Shown: positions 33,609 to 41,444 of the stretch, one piece after another
Position numbering within the stretch: position 1 is the stretch's first letter
Layout: every line of letters begins with the position of its first letter
Source of the DNA: Lentibacter algarum
GTDB taxonomy: Bacteria > Pseudomonadota > Alphaproteobacteria > Rhodobacterales > Rhodobacteraceae
Reading direction: 5' to 3'
NCBI RefSeq assembly: GCF_040580765.1
Contig: NZ_CP158687.1
Location: 2,976,001 to 3,040,000 of the forward strand
DNA length: 64,000 nt
Translations under genes and position numbers: made by a program
The notes under the pieces: generated by a model
What the model saw: only the letters and a program-made list of their open reading frames with translations
Databases searched by the model: none
What the model was told of the DNA's origin: nothing

Positions 33609-33824
33609 TTATTTTTGGTTAGCCTTGGCTAGCCCTCGATTGACGACGTAGGTGGCCAGCCAGCGCCAGTAGTCTGCGACACTGCCAAAGCCTTGGCCCT
33701 GAGCGGCAAGGTCTTCTGCCTCATCAAGTGTCAGCCCCCCATCATACTGTACGATGGCAGCCCGCTCCTCGAAGGCCTCGATGTCAGGGATTAGGCTCGG
33801 GTCTTCTGTATGGAGGCAGCTCAT
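33609..33824 (-). CDS. 71-aa conserved small protein coupled to integrase 1, copy B
   Basis: Identical in protein and apparently in DNA to the gene at 22740. ATGA overlap with integrase 1 at 33821-33824. It falls wholly inside the 414-bp perfectly shared block, which suggests recent gene conversion or recent duplication of this end. Confidence 0.7.
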   Translation of the reverse strand: MSCLHTEDPSLIPDIEAFEERAAIVQYDGGLTLDEAEDLAAQGQGFGSVADYWRWLATYVVNRGLAKANQK

Positions 33825-35095
33825 GATGTGCCCTCCCAGTCTGGCAGCCTCACCCCGTCCACGATCTCCCGCTTCTGGTCATCACTGATCCCCGCGGAGT
33901 ACAGCCCGTAGGTCAGCTTATTGGCGGACCTTGCGGAGTGATGCCCGACGAGACTTGCGGTGAAGTGCTCGGGGACACCAGTACGCTCACACTGGGTGAT
34001 GAACCACTTGCGGGTGGAGTGGAACACCGTGCCGCTGAGCTCAGGGTGACGCCTGCGCAGGTACGCATAGCGTTTGACCACCCTGTCCACGCTGAGCTGC
34101 GGGAAGAGCCTTCCTGACGTTGGCAGCACATTATCCAGCAGCTGCTCCAGCACCCCATGCAGAGGCACCTCCCGCTCTGCTGCCTTGGACTTCAGCAAGC
34201 GGACCCTGTTGGGCTTGATGCTGATGAAGCGGCCGAGGTTGCCCTTGGCTGTGACATCCTCCGCCATGAGCCCGCAGATCTCACCGGAGCGCATACCTGT
34301 GAGCAGCCCGAAGAGCAGAGCACTGTGCAGCACCCTGTCCTTGGCGCTGAGGAGGATACGCACCTGCTCATCACCCAACATACCATGCGGATTTACCTCT
34401 GGCCTGTCTTTGACCTTGATGACCTCCCAGGGGTTTGTCTGCAGCTCCCCTTCCCCAACACACCAGTCAAGGAACTGGGACATCTGCTTCAGGATACGTG
34501 CCTGTGTCTGGGGTGCCAGCGTGGTGCTCTCGTTCTCCTGGGAGAGCGTTGCAAGCTCAGCCAGGCCAGCCTTCTTCCCCTCCCTGTACTTGCGCACGTT
34601 GGGAGAGAGCTGGATGATGTAGCCGAGCACCTCCTTGCCCTGGATGAGCGTGAGGTCTCCGACAGCTTGCTGACCCAAATGCGAGGTCAGCAGTGACAGG
34701 GCAAAGCGCACCGACTTGTAACTGCCTGGACGTAGGCGCTCAGAGGCTTCTGTCAGGTAGGCTTGCGCAAGCTCCGCTACCAACCCATCGCCCACAAGAC
34801 GAGCACGCTGATATCGAGGGCGAGTAACCCCCAGTCGAGGAGCTTGGACAGCAGTGAGGGTATCAGGGGGAGTAACGGTGAGAGAGGTAGCAGCGGCATG
34901 GGCCTGAGCCTCCTTGATGAGGGTTGTGAAGGTTTGATTGAGCTCAGCCACACGCAGCTTGGCTTGGGTGGCATCGCTGGTCTTGAGGGATTGCTTGAGG
35001 GCGCTACCGAGGATCGGCTGCAGCGCCTTGGGGTAGGTTCTGCGGTAGATCCAGGTGTTGTGCCTCTTGTAGGCGTATTTGATCTGTGGCGACAT
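33821..35095 (-). CDS. tyrosine integrase 1, copy B
   Basis: 424 residues with the same catalytic residues as copy A (Arg in TGMRSGEICGL, His-x2-Arg in FHSTRKWFITQ, His in VGHHSARSANK, Tyr in LTYGLYSAG). ATG at 35095 follows an AAAGGAGA ribosome-binding site. Compared with copy A, the first 70 residues and the catalytic half are nearly unchanged, whereas the core-binding part differs often (for example LTSHLGQQAVGDLTLIQGKE against LCSHLGNEQVGALTQAQGRE). That is the region that reads the core site, so the two copies may prefer different cores. Confidence 0.9.
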   Translation of the reverse strand: MSPQIKYAYKRHNTWIYRRTYPKALQPILGSALKQSLKTSDATQAKLRVAELNQTFTTLIKEAQAHAAATSLTVTPPDTLTAVQAPRLGVTRPRYQRARLVGDGLVAELAQAYLTEASERLRPGSYKSVRFALSLLTSHLGQQAVGDLTLIQGKEVLGYIIQLSPNVRKYREGKKAGLAELATLSQENESTTLAPQTQARILKQMSQFLDWCVGEGELQTNPWEVIKVKDRPEVNPHGMLGDEQVRILLSAKDRVLHSALLFGLLTGMRSGEICGLMAEDVTAKGNLGRFISIKPNRVRLLKSKAAEREVPLHGVLEQLLDNVLPTSGRLFPQLSVDRVVKRYAYLRRRHPELSGTVFHSTRKWFITQCERTGVPEHFTASLVGHHSARSANKLTYGLYSAGISDDQKREIVDGVRLPDWEGTS

Positions 35096-35203
35096 GACGT
35101 CTCCTTTCTGGGGCAATTGCCCCGCTTGTGGGTTGTGGGTTGGGTTTTGTGATGCAGAACAACATGCGTCAGGGACTAAGCCCTTCCCTGACGCCTGCTT
35201 GGG

Positions 35204-35404
35204 CTAGTTTGGTCCAGGAAGGACCCGAAGAACCAACGCAATGTCTGGTTCTCCGTACTCCCCAGAGAGAGGTCCTGTGAGGGCTGTCCCAGTGATGAGG
35301 TCCTCAAAGACCTCCTCGACCAGGAACGCATGCTCTGGGATGTCGTCAAAGCCAGCGATCAGCACTGTGCAGCCTGGCGTGATGGGGGGTCTGTGCTGAT
35401 CCAT
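35204..35404 (-). CDS. 66-aa conserved small protein, copy B
   Basis: Same protein as at 24335 apart from three substitutions near the N-terminus (starts MDQHRPPITPGCTVLIAGFD). One base separates it from the 76-aa ORF. Conservation of protein while silent positions change supports a real gene. Confidence 0.6.
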   Translation of the reverse strand: MDQHRPPITPGCTVLIAGFDDIPEHAFLVEEVFEDLITGTALTGPLSGEYGEPDIALVLRVLPGPN

Positions 35405-35405
35405 C

Positions 35406-35636
35406 TCAGCCCCTCCTCAGCAGAAGGTCAGGCAGCAGCAGGCCAAGGATGAGGCTCAGTGGTACTGGAAAGGGAAAGGGCTTGAGGAACTCAGGCAGTC
35501 CCGCCAGAACAACAAGCGCCCCTGCCAGAGCCTGGGGCACTGCCAGTGAGATGTCCCAGCGTCGCTTCAGCTGCCAATGCAGGACAAGCCGAAGCCCACC
35601 CCCTGCAAGAACAAGGGCCGTAAAGGTCGTAAACAT
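35406..35636 (-). CDS. 76-aa conserved membrane protein, copy B
   Basis: Counterpart of the gene at 24537, with hydrophobic segments in the same places and only a few substitutions (RLVLHWQLKRRWDI against RLVLEWQLKRRWDI). First gene of the leftward backbone operon, downstream of the octamer array. Confidence 0.6.
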   Translation of the reverse strand: MFTTFTALVLAGGGLRLVLHWQLKRRWDISLAVPQALAGALVVLAGLPEFLKPFPFPVPLSLILGLLLPDLLLRRG

Positions 35637-35713
35637 GATCGGTCTCCATGATGATTGTGATCACCATAGATGCGAGGAACTCCTCAGTTTTTGCGGGGGG
35701 CTTGAGACAGCCC

Positions 35714-35827
35714 AACTCGCCAAAGTAACACCGCAACTCGCCAGCAACTCTCCAAGCGCACGCGCCTCCCTGGAGAGTAGATTATGGCACAATATCAGCG
35801 CTCTAGAGGTGAACTCTCCAACTCTCC
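35714..35827. repeat. iteron-like AACTCKCC array, copy B
   Basis: Same five octamers and spacing as in copy A, starting with AACTCGCC at 35714-35721 and ending with two adjacent AACTCTCC. The intervening bases have changed at several positions but the octamers have not, which suggests that they are bound by something. Confidence 0.55.
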
Positions 35828-35868
35828 AGGCACTTTCAACTCATAAAAGGTGTGCCTTTATCGATCCC

Positions 35869-37706
35869 CAAGGTGATACAGTGGCAACGGTTGGGCGCTG
35901 TACCAACTATCCAAGCATCCAAGTATCCAGGCACATATTTTGCTTTTGGGTGTACCCCCAGCTCTTACGGGCCCCCTAGGTGGACAGCGCGTAGGGTCCC
36001 CTCCCAGGGTTCCCCTCAGGTGCCTGTTAGGGCCCCCTTAGGGTGGTATTGTTCTTCTGTTATTCATCACAGCCATACTCACCCTCTAGGGCCAGTCCTT
36101 GGATCTCCCTGTGGAGAGCCCTTGTGAGTTACTCTCAGGTGCTTGCTGGGGGTGTGTCGGGATACAGGATGACGTCCTCGGCGGTGTTACAGGTCATTGA
36201 TCCTTGGTGATGCCTTGGGGAGCTCCATACGGGTCCCCTATATGAGGAGGGTTGGAGGACCCCCTTAGGATCCACCCTAGGGTGGTATTGTTCTTCTGTT
36301 CTTCTTTTACCCACACACAACAACACCTAGCCTTACAGGTGGTACTCATACCCTTGAGGGTAGCTCTTGCAGGTCTTCCTCTCGTCTTGCCAGGAGGGAC
36401 ACCAGCGGTGGGCTTGCAGGCCCTACCCCAGGCGGACCTGAGGGGTGATCCCGGTGTAATCCTTGAAGGTCTCCTTCATGATCCTCATCGTTGTGCCTTT
36501 GTCTGCATCAGCAACAAGAACAGCATCATGGATGGGCAGCGCAACAACACCCTGGCACCTGAGGGCTTCCAGAACCCCCACAAGGATATCCGCCTCCGTG
36601 CGGAAGAGCTGCATGCCTAGGCCTGAGGTCATCAAGGGGAAGATTGCGGGATGCTTCTGCTCCACAGCGGTAAGGAGCTCTCTCATGCTGATCCTTGATG
36701 GGATGTGCTTACGAGCCCCCTTGGGCAGCCTTTTGGGGAGCGCTGGACTGTTGATGATCGCCTGCATCACCTTCTTGATACCTGGGCGGCAGGTCACTGG
36801 GATGCCATACTCAGAGAGGTCATAAAGGTCCCCTGAGGGCAGTTGTTGTTGTGCTTGAGCTTCAGCATACAAAAGCAAAAGGCTCATTTGGCCGTAGTCC
36901 AACTCCACCACAGCATCCTGGTTGATGCGGATGTGTTCCTGACGTTCCTCTGAAGACATCGCCTGCCAGAACCCTCCGTAGAGCCTACCCCCTTGGGCAA
37001 AGTCTGAGTTGTTGAAGATGCGGCGCAGACGGCGTTGTGTTGGGTTCACCTGAAGATGGCTGCAAGTGATGTCTGCTGCGTGGAGCCAGACGTTGATGTC
37101 TCTCATTTGATCCCGCAGAGCCTGAGTGGTCGGATCGTCCTCGTAGTCCTCATACTCTGCAATGCTGTTCGCGTGACGCTTGGGAGAGCGCAGGATCACC
37201 ACTTCCTCTTCAGCGGCCTGGCTGAGGTCATCTCTTGTGATCGCGTAGCGTTCAATCCGAGAGAGTAGCTTGGGGCCTGGCATCAGGATGGTTTGTCGTC
37301 CTCCCACAAAGGCCACGTTCAGATCATCATCGACCACCTCAAAGGTGCTGTGTCCCTTCTCGATCAGCACAAAGTCCATCTCGGGCGCTGACATCATGGT
37401 CAAGAGGTCTGGTAGGGTCTTGCCCAAGGCTGTTCCCTTGTACCGGGACTTTGATCTCAGGACTTTGTTGCTCAGCGGCAGGTGGAGACTGTTGTGTTCT
37501 GGTTCCAGAGCAACAGCACAGAGGTCACACAGGATCGCCTCAAGGGTTCGCTCATAGGTGATCTGATCAACTGCCCTGCGAGCACGCTTGCGGCTCTTGT
37601 GGAAGGCCTCATAACCCTCCAGCTGTGTTTGCACTTCTCTGATCAGTGCCTTCAGCTTATCGCTGCTCGCACACAAGAACGGGTTGAATGCTCGGGCTTT
37701 GTCTTT
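35869..37706 (-). other. variable cargo slot, copy B
   Basis: 1,838 bp unrelated to the copy A slot. It holds one long gene, the polymerase-like protein, whose first nine codons lie in the backbone, and a 550-bp repeat-rich intergenic region downstream of it. Confidence 0.8.
36039..36300. repeat. pair of 23-bp direct repeats in cargo B
   Basis: 36039-36061 and 36278-36300 are identical (TAGGGTGG, then TATTGTTCTTCTGTT). They are 239 bases apart, both preceded by CCC-rich palindromic text. CTCAGGTGC also occurs twice, near 36016 and 36135. On the minus strand each 23-mer ends in a run reading ACCACCCTA next to G-tracts. They may be promoters, protein-binding sites or the stems of two related RNAs. 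Confidence 0.6.
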
Positions 37707-37733
37707 GCAAAAAATATCCTGTGGCTCCGTCAT
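36423..37733 (-). CDS. DNA-polymerase-A-like protein of unknown function
   Basis: A 436-residue protein starting with ATG that overlaps the integrase 2 stop (ATGA at 37730-37733). The C-terminal half resembles a minimal polymerase palm: VVELDYGQMSLLLLYAEA (Asp279-Tyr280) is like polA motif A, DYSQIE; CRPGIKKVMQAIINSP (Arg316, Lys320/321) is placed like motif B; LPIHDAVLVADAD (His402-Asp403) is like motif C, VHDEVL. Upstream, RRIFNNSDFAQGGRLYGGFW is a block I recall from unnamed mobile-element proteins with the same motifs. No exonuclease domain or normal thumb and fingers are apparent. It probably serves element replication, where copy A has an SF3 helicase. Function unproven. Confidence 0.6.
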   Translation of the reverse strand: MTEPQDIFCKDKARAFNPFLCASSDKLKALIREVQTQLEGYEAFHKSRKRARRAVDQITYERTLEAILCDLCAVALEPEHNSLHLPLSNKVLRSKSRYKGTALGKTLPDLLTMMSAPEMDFVLIEKGHSTFEVVDDDLNVAFVGGRQTILMPGPKLLSRIERYAITRDDLSQAAEEEVVILRSPKRHANSIAEYEDYEDDPTTQALRDQMRDINVWLHAADITCSHLQVNPTQRRLRRIFNNSDFAQGGRLYGGFWQAMSSEERQEHIRINQDAVVELDYGQMSLLLLYAEAQAQQQLPSGDLYDLSEYGIPVTCRPGIKKVMQAIINSPALPKRLPKGARKHIPSRISMRELLTAVEQKHPAIFPLMTSGLGMQLFRTEADILVGVLEALRCQGVVALPIHDAVLVADADKGTTMRIMKETFKDYTGITPQVRLG

Positions 37734-39037
37734 TGCCACACCTTCTCCAGGTGCTCCCGCATGACCTCCAGCGCGTAGCCTGAGCCGTAGTTGGCGGCGA
37801 CTGTGTTGGTGCTGTGCCCAAGGATGGCGAGCGATATGGCCTCTGGACAGCCTGTGTTGCGTAGCTTGTCCTTCATGCGGTGGCGAAGGCTGTGCATGGT
37901 CAGCTTCTTGTCGGTGATGACGGTGCGTAGGCGCTTCATGAGCATGGCCGAGCAACTGTCAGCCCCACGCTCCTTGGCGTAGCGGGCAAACAGCGGTGCC
38001 TCTGGGTCTGAGGTCTGGTTCTGGATGAGCTTGCCGAGCGCTGCCACAGCCTCTGCTGAGAGTGGCACAGAGCGCTGCGAGTTGGTGGTCTTCAGGCCTC
38101 TCCAAGGGGTGGGGCTTATGTGCAGGCACTTGGCCACGAGGTCACAGTCTTTGATCCTCAGGCCAGATACCTCTGACACTCTGGCTCCTGTATCTCTCAG
38201 CGTGACATACAGAGCCCAGGCTGTGGCATCTCCCGAGAAGGCTGGTTCAAGGAGGGAGAGTTGAGTGTCTTTAAGGGGAAGTCTGTCGTGCTTGCTGGCC
38301 CCTGCCCCTTTGATCTTCAGGTTCGTGAACACATTCGGGAGGGTCAGTGCATGTTCCACAATCACATGGTTGATGGCTGTCCTTACAACCCCCAGCATCC
38401 TCACGGCACTGTTGGCGGAGACCCTGCTCAGCAAGTGGTCCCGCAACTCGTTGGCATCCTGTCGGGTGATGTCTGACAAAGCTACGTGCTTGAGCTTTTG
38501 CTTGCCGAAGACAGCCTGCATATCTGTGCGCAACCGCTCCACCCGCTGGCCAATCTCTCGGGCAGCCTTGGGTGTATCTGACTTGTAGGCCACATACTCC
38601 TGCAGGGCCTTCTCCAGCGTCATGGTGTCTGGCTTCAGGCGGCCCGAGTAGACCTGCTGCACCACCTCCGCAGGCAGCTTCTGCTTATGCAGCGCTTTGC
38701 CCAGGTCATTCAGCGCATCCTCAATCGGGGAGTACTCAGGCACAGCCTCCGCCAGCACAAGGTCTGCCACCTCATCCCCAAGCGCCCCTCGGATGAGCTC
38801 AACACTCCGCTCTCGGGCAGACTTGTTGGTCTCGTCATTCAGCAGAGCCTCAACCCGCGCATGTACCAAGGGCAGAGCCTGCATGGCCTCTCGGTAGCTG
38901 TCCCCCAACTGGCGATACAGCGTATCCTTCCCAAGCAGAGCCCGCAGGTGCTTTGGGACGTTGCGCTTATACCGGAAGCTGCCATTGGCACGGCGGAACA
39001 CATAGCGGGGAAGGTTTATCGGCATCTCATCATTCAT
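37730..39037 (-). CDS. tyrosine integrase 2, copy B
   Basis: 435 residues, closely matching the copy A protein with the same catalytic residues (Arg in DTGARVSEVSGL, His-x2-Arg in MHSLRHRMKDK, His in LGHSTNTVAANYG, Tyr in NYGSGYALEV). Substitutions are few and spread out, unlike those in integrase 1, consistent with a shared tRNA-Leu target. ATG at 39037 is chosen. The stop is coupled by ATGA to the polymerase-like gene. The attachment core is 175 bases upstream of its start. Confidence 0.9.
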   Translation of the reverse strand: MNDEMPINLPRYVFRRANGSFRYKRNVPKHLRALLGKDTLYRQLGDSYREAMQALPLVHARVEALLNDETNKSARERSVELIRGALGDEVADLVLAEAVPEYSPIEDALNDLGKALHKQKLPAEVVQQVYSGRLKPDTMTLEKALQEYVAYKSDTPKAAREIGQRVERLRTDMQAVFGKQKLKHVALSDITRQDANELRDHLLSRVSANSAVRMLGVVRTAINHVIVEHALTLPNVFTNLKIKGAGASKHDRLPLKDTQLSLLEPAFSGDATAWALYVTLRDTGARVSEVSGLRIKDCDLVAKCLHISPTPWRGLKTTNSQRSVPLSAEAVAALGKLIQNQTSDPEAPLFARYAKERGADSCSAMLMKRLRTVITDKKLTMHSLRHRMKDKLRNTGCPEAISLAILGHSTNTVAANYGSGYALEVMREHLEKVWQ

Positions 39038-39122
39038 GCTCAGGACTGTGTTCCCCAAACCTGACCAAGTGCAACCCAAACCGACCGCCCAGGACTGACA
39101 AACCACCCCCCAAACTCGACAA

Positions 39123-39155
39123 AGTGGTCCCAAAAGCGGTCCCGATAGTGGTCCC
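39123..39155. promoter_or_regulatory. arm-type integrase sites, copy B right end
   Basis: AGTGGTCCC 39123-39131, AGCGGTCCC 39135-39143 and AGTGGTCCC 39147-39155, at 12-base steps, 56 bases inside the tRNA core. Same layout as in copy A. Confidence 0.6.
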
Positions 39156-39210
39156 ATGCAGGCCACAACATCAACGTTTGCTAGGTTATATCGGGAAATC
39201 GACTGGTTAT

Positions 39211-39228
39211 TGGTGCCCAGGAGAGGAC
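39211..39228. other. att core at the tRNA-Leu 3' end
   Basis: TGGTGCCCAGGAGAGGAC, identical to 29530-29547. Right boundary of copy B and junction with core chromosome. Confidence 0.85.
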
Positions 39229-39296
39229 TCGAACCTCCACGTCCATACAGACACTAGCACCTGAAGCTAGCGCGTCTACCATTCCGCCACCTGGGC
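39211..39296 (-). tRNA. tRNA-Leu (anticodon CAG)
   Basis: On the minus strand the sequence starts GCCCAGGTGGCGGAATGG and ends TCCTCTCCTGGGCACCA. The 7-bp acceptor stem GCCCAGG/CCTGGGC is perfect. The anticodon arm is CTAGC-TTCAGGT-GCTAG with CAG in the loop, followed by the long variable arm expected of leucine tRNAs and a GGTTCGAGTCC T-arm. The CCA is encoded. Its 3' 18 bases are the attachment core of the element immediately to the left; insertion there leaves the tRNA whole. Confidence 0.95.
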
Positions 39297-39444
39297 AGGT
39301 GTCGATGGCAGCGCTTTAAGCTTGGGGAAAGGCGCTGTCAACGGGATTCAAAAGCTTTTACGTTCAAACACGCCATATCACCTTGCCCAAAGCCGCTTGC
39401 GCGCGTAGGAAAAGGCGAGTTTTAAGCCAAACGGAGGCCACCCT

Positions 39445-40425
39445 ATGTCAAAGCTTGTCACCATTTTTGGCGGTTCGGGATTTGTTGGGCGCTATATAGC
39501 GCAGCAGCTCGCTATGAAAGGCTGGCGTGTTCGAGTGGCCGTGCGCCGTCCGAACGAAGCCTTGCATGTGCGTCCCTATGGTGCCGTTGGGCAAGTTGAG
39601 CCAGTGTTCTGCAACATTCGTAATGATGCGTCTGTCGAAGCGGTCACACGCGGATCTGACGCTGTCGTGAACTGTGTTGGCACGTTTGATCGCACGGGCA
39701 AAAACAACTTTGACGCCGTCCAGGCCGATGGAGCAGAGCGTGTGGCCCGGATCGCTGCGGCGCATGGCGTAAAGAACCTCGTGCATATCTCTGCATTGGG
39801 TGTCGATCGTGACGAGCTAAGCGAATACGCCCGCACTAAGCGCGCGGGCGAAGCTGGTATTCTGGCTCAGTTCCCCAGCGCGATGATCCTGCGGCCCTCT
39901 GTTATCTTTGGTCAGGAAGATGGGTTCTTTAACCGGTTTGCAAGCATGTCTCGCATGGGCCCGATCTTTCCGCTGATGGGAGGCAACACTAAGTTCCAAC
40001 CTGTCTATGTTATGGATGTTGCGAACGCGGCTGTGATGGGCGTCCAAGGAAAAGCCAGTGGCATATATGAGCTTGGTGGACCTGAAACGAAAACTCTGCG
40101 CGGTTGGATTGATGTGATCCTTGCGGAAGTTCACAGAACGAAGCCTGTTTTCAATGCTCCGATGTTTGTTGGGCGTATGATGGCTTGGGGTCTTGATCTT
40201 ATGCAAACCCTGACATTTGGAATCGCAAGAAACGGGCTCATCACACGTGATCAGGTAAAGCAGCTCAAGACAGACAATGTTGTTCAGGAGGGTGCAAAAA
40301 CCTTTGCGGACCTTGGTATTGTCGCAACAGCGCCTGAAGCTGTGATCGAGAGCTATCTTTGGCGCTACCGTCCGTCTGGGCAGTATGACGCAATCCGCGA
40401 TTCAGCCAAAAACCTCAATATTTAA
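39445..40425 (+). CDS. NDUFA9-like NAD-dependent epimerase/dehydratase family protein
   Basis: A 326-residue atypical short-chain dehydrogenase of the complex I NDUFA9 type. The N-terminal loop VTIFGGSGFVGRYIAQQLAM binds NAD(P), and VRVAVRRPNEAL follows; VHISALGVDRDELSEYARTK replaces the catalytic Tyr-x3-Lys region. Such proteins are common next to uppP in Rhodobacterales. Its role is uncertain: quinone biosynthesis or complex I assembly are suggested for relatives. It overlaps the convergent uppP gene by four bases. First core-chromosome gene right of the tRNA. Confidence 0.85.
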   Translation: MSKLVTIFGGSGFVGRYIAQQLAMKGWRVRVAVRRPNEALHVRPYGAVGQVEPVFCNIRNDASVEAVTRGSDAVVNCVGTFDRTGKNNFDAVQADGAERVARIAAAHGVKNLVHISALGVDRDELSEYARTKRAGEAGILAQFPSAMILRPSVIFGQEDGFFNRFASMSRMGPIFPLMGGNTKFQPVYVMDVANAAVMGVQGKASGIYELGGPETKTLRGWIDVILAEVHRTKPVFNAPMFVGRMMAWGLDLMQTLTFGIARNGLITRDQVKQLKTDNVVQEGAKTFADLGIVATAPEAVIESYLWRYRPSGQYDAIRDSAKNLNI

Positions 40426-41228
40426 GCGCTATAGGCAACCACTAGCAAAACAATACCCAGCGCCACACGGTAAATTACGTAGGGTGTGAAGCTAATGCTG
40501 CGCAGAAGCCGCATCATGATGCTCAAAGCGAAGAGCGCCGCAACGAAAGACATGACCGCGGCGACAGCGCCATCGCGTGCGACTTGAGCATCCGCTGTTG
40601 CGATCACTTCTACGCCGAGGAGCACGCCGCTGGCGACAATTGTCGGGATCGACATAAGCATCGCAAGCTTTGCTGAATCTTGGCGCGAGTAGCCAAGCAT
40701 CCGGCCCGCTGTGATACAGATACCTGAGCGTGACGTCCCGGGAATGAGCGCGACCGCTTGCCAAAGGCCCATTTTGATGGCGTCTCTTGTCGTCCAGTCA
40801 GCTTCAGTTTTTTCAATTGTTCCGCGCTGGTCGGCCCACCAGAGCAACAGACCAAACAATAGCATTGTCCAGCCGATTACCGTCATAGAGCGCATGGCAT
40901 CAGAGAGGCCCGTGAGCTTTAAAACTAGACCAAATGCGATTGCTGGTATCGTTGCAATCATCAGGAGGAACGCGAGCTTTGATCCCGCAGTGTCTATGCG
41001 GCCTGTGAGCATACGGGGGATACCGGCAAGACCCATGGCTACATCTCGCCAGAAGAAGATGACGACGGCGAAGAGTGTCCCGATATGAACGGCGACATCT
41101 ATCGCTTGTCCTTGATCGGGGGCAGAGGACAGCTCAGAAATCAGAATGAGGTGCCCCGAGGAAGAAACGGGCAAGAACTCTGTGATGCCTTGTACCAGCG
41201 CGACGAGAATCAATAGATAAAATGGCAT
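40422..41228 (-). CDS. uppP: undecaprenyl-diphosphatase
   Basis: Recycles the lipid carrier by removing a phosphate from undecaprenyl diphosphate; overexpression gives bacitracin resistance. A 268-residue polytopic membrane protein with both BacA signatures: VQGITEFLPVSSSGHLILIS near the N-terminus and PGTSRSGICITAGRMLGYSR in the middle, which hold the catalytic Glu, Ser, His and Arg residues. It overlaps the preceding convergent gene at its 3' end. Confidence 0.95.
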   Translation of the reverse strand: MPFYLLILVALVQGITEFLPVSSSGHLILISELSSAPDQGQAIDVAVHIGTLFAVVIFFWRDVAMGLAGIPRMLTGRIDTAGSKLAFLLMIATIPAIAFGLVLKLTGLSDAMRSMTVIGWTMLLFGLLLWWADQRGTIEKTEADWTTRDAIKMGLWQAVALIPGTSRSGICITAGRMLGYSRQDSAKLAMLMSIPTIVASGVLLGVEVIATADAQVARDGAVAAVMSFVAALFALSIMMRLLRSISFTPYVIYRVALGIVLLVVAYSA

Positions 41229-41444
41229 GGGCGCCCCTGCTCTTCTTGGTCTTGTGGCAGCTATAGCGCGCTGTGAGAAAAAGGAAAGATACTTGATCGG
41301 TCCGTTTCGGACTTATTATCTCAACTTTTTTCGCAGAATTGACAATCTGACGCGGCCTTTTCTGACAATAGGTCAATAAAACTGACTTTCTTTTATTTTG
41401 ATGGTGTATTATTAGGGCTTTAACGAGAAGAGGGAGATTTGGCT
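41229..41444. other. divergent upstream region of uppP and gltD
   Basis: 216 bases. It contains TTGACA at 41339-41344 and AT-rich text up to the gltD ribosome-binding site GAGGGAG (41430-41436), but no clear -10 at the right distance. Confidence 0.35.

Larger units (their letters stand above)
33449..35868. repeat. left backbone repeat, copy B (matches 22580-24999)
   Basis: 2,420 bp, same length as in copy A. The first 414 bases look identical to copy A; the rest shows scattered substitutions, densest in the middle of integrase 1. The match stops after TCGATCCC at 35868. Confidence 0.85.
35637..36422. other. long intergenic region: octamer array plus cargo B repeat region
   Basis: About 785 bases without a believable gene. 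The part up to 35868 is backbone and holds the octamer array. From 35869 it is cargo specific and crowded with G/C-tract palindromes (GGGCCCCCTAGG near 35970, TTAGGGCCCCCTTAGGG-like text at 36028-36043) and direct repeats. It could contain a replication origin, promoters or small RNAs. Confidence 0.5.
29530..39228 (-). mobile_element. two-integrase element, copy B, inserted at tRNA-Leu
   Basis: About 9.7 kb bounded by two perfect 18-bp cores (29530-29547 and 39211-39228, the latter being the tRNA-Leu 3' end). Arm-type AGYGGTCCC repeats with 12-base steps stand just inside both ends (29607-29627 and 39123-39155). It carries a metal-homeostasis module next to the left core, then the same backbone as copy A with a different slot cargo. 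Both integrases look intact, so it could still be mobile. Confidence 0.85.
37707..39228. repeat. right backbone repeat, copy B (matches 28026-29547)
   Basis: 1,522 bp, equal in length to copy A, with the start of the slot gene, integrase 2, arm-type repeats and the tRNA core. It runs into the tRNA-Leu gene. Confidence 0.85.

Noticed and set aside
35852..36620. Plus-strand frames in the cargo B intergenic region
   Set aside because: They cross the repeats and the antisense of the polymerase-like gene and look like shadows.
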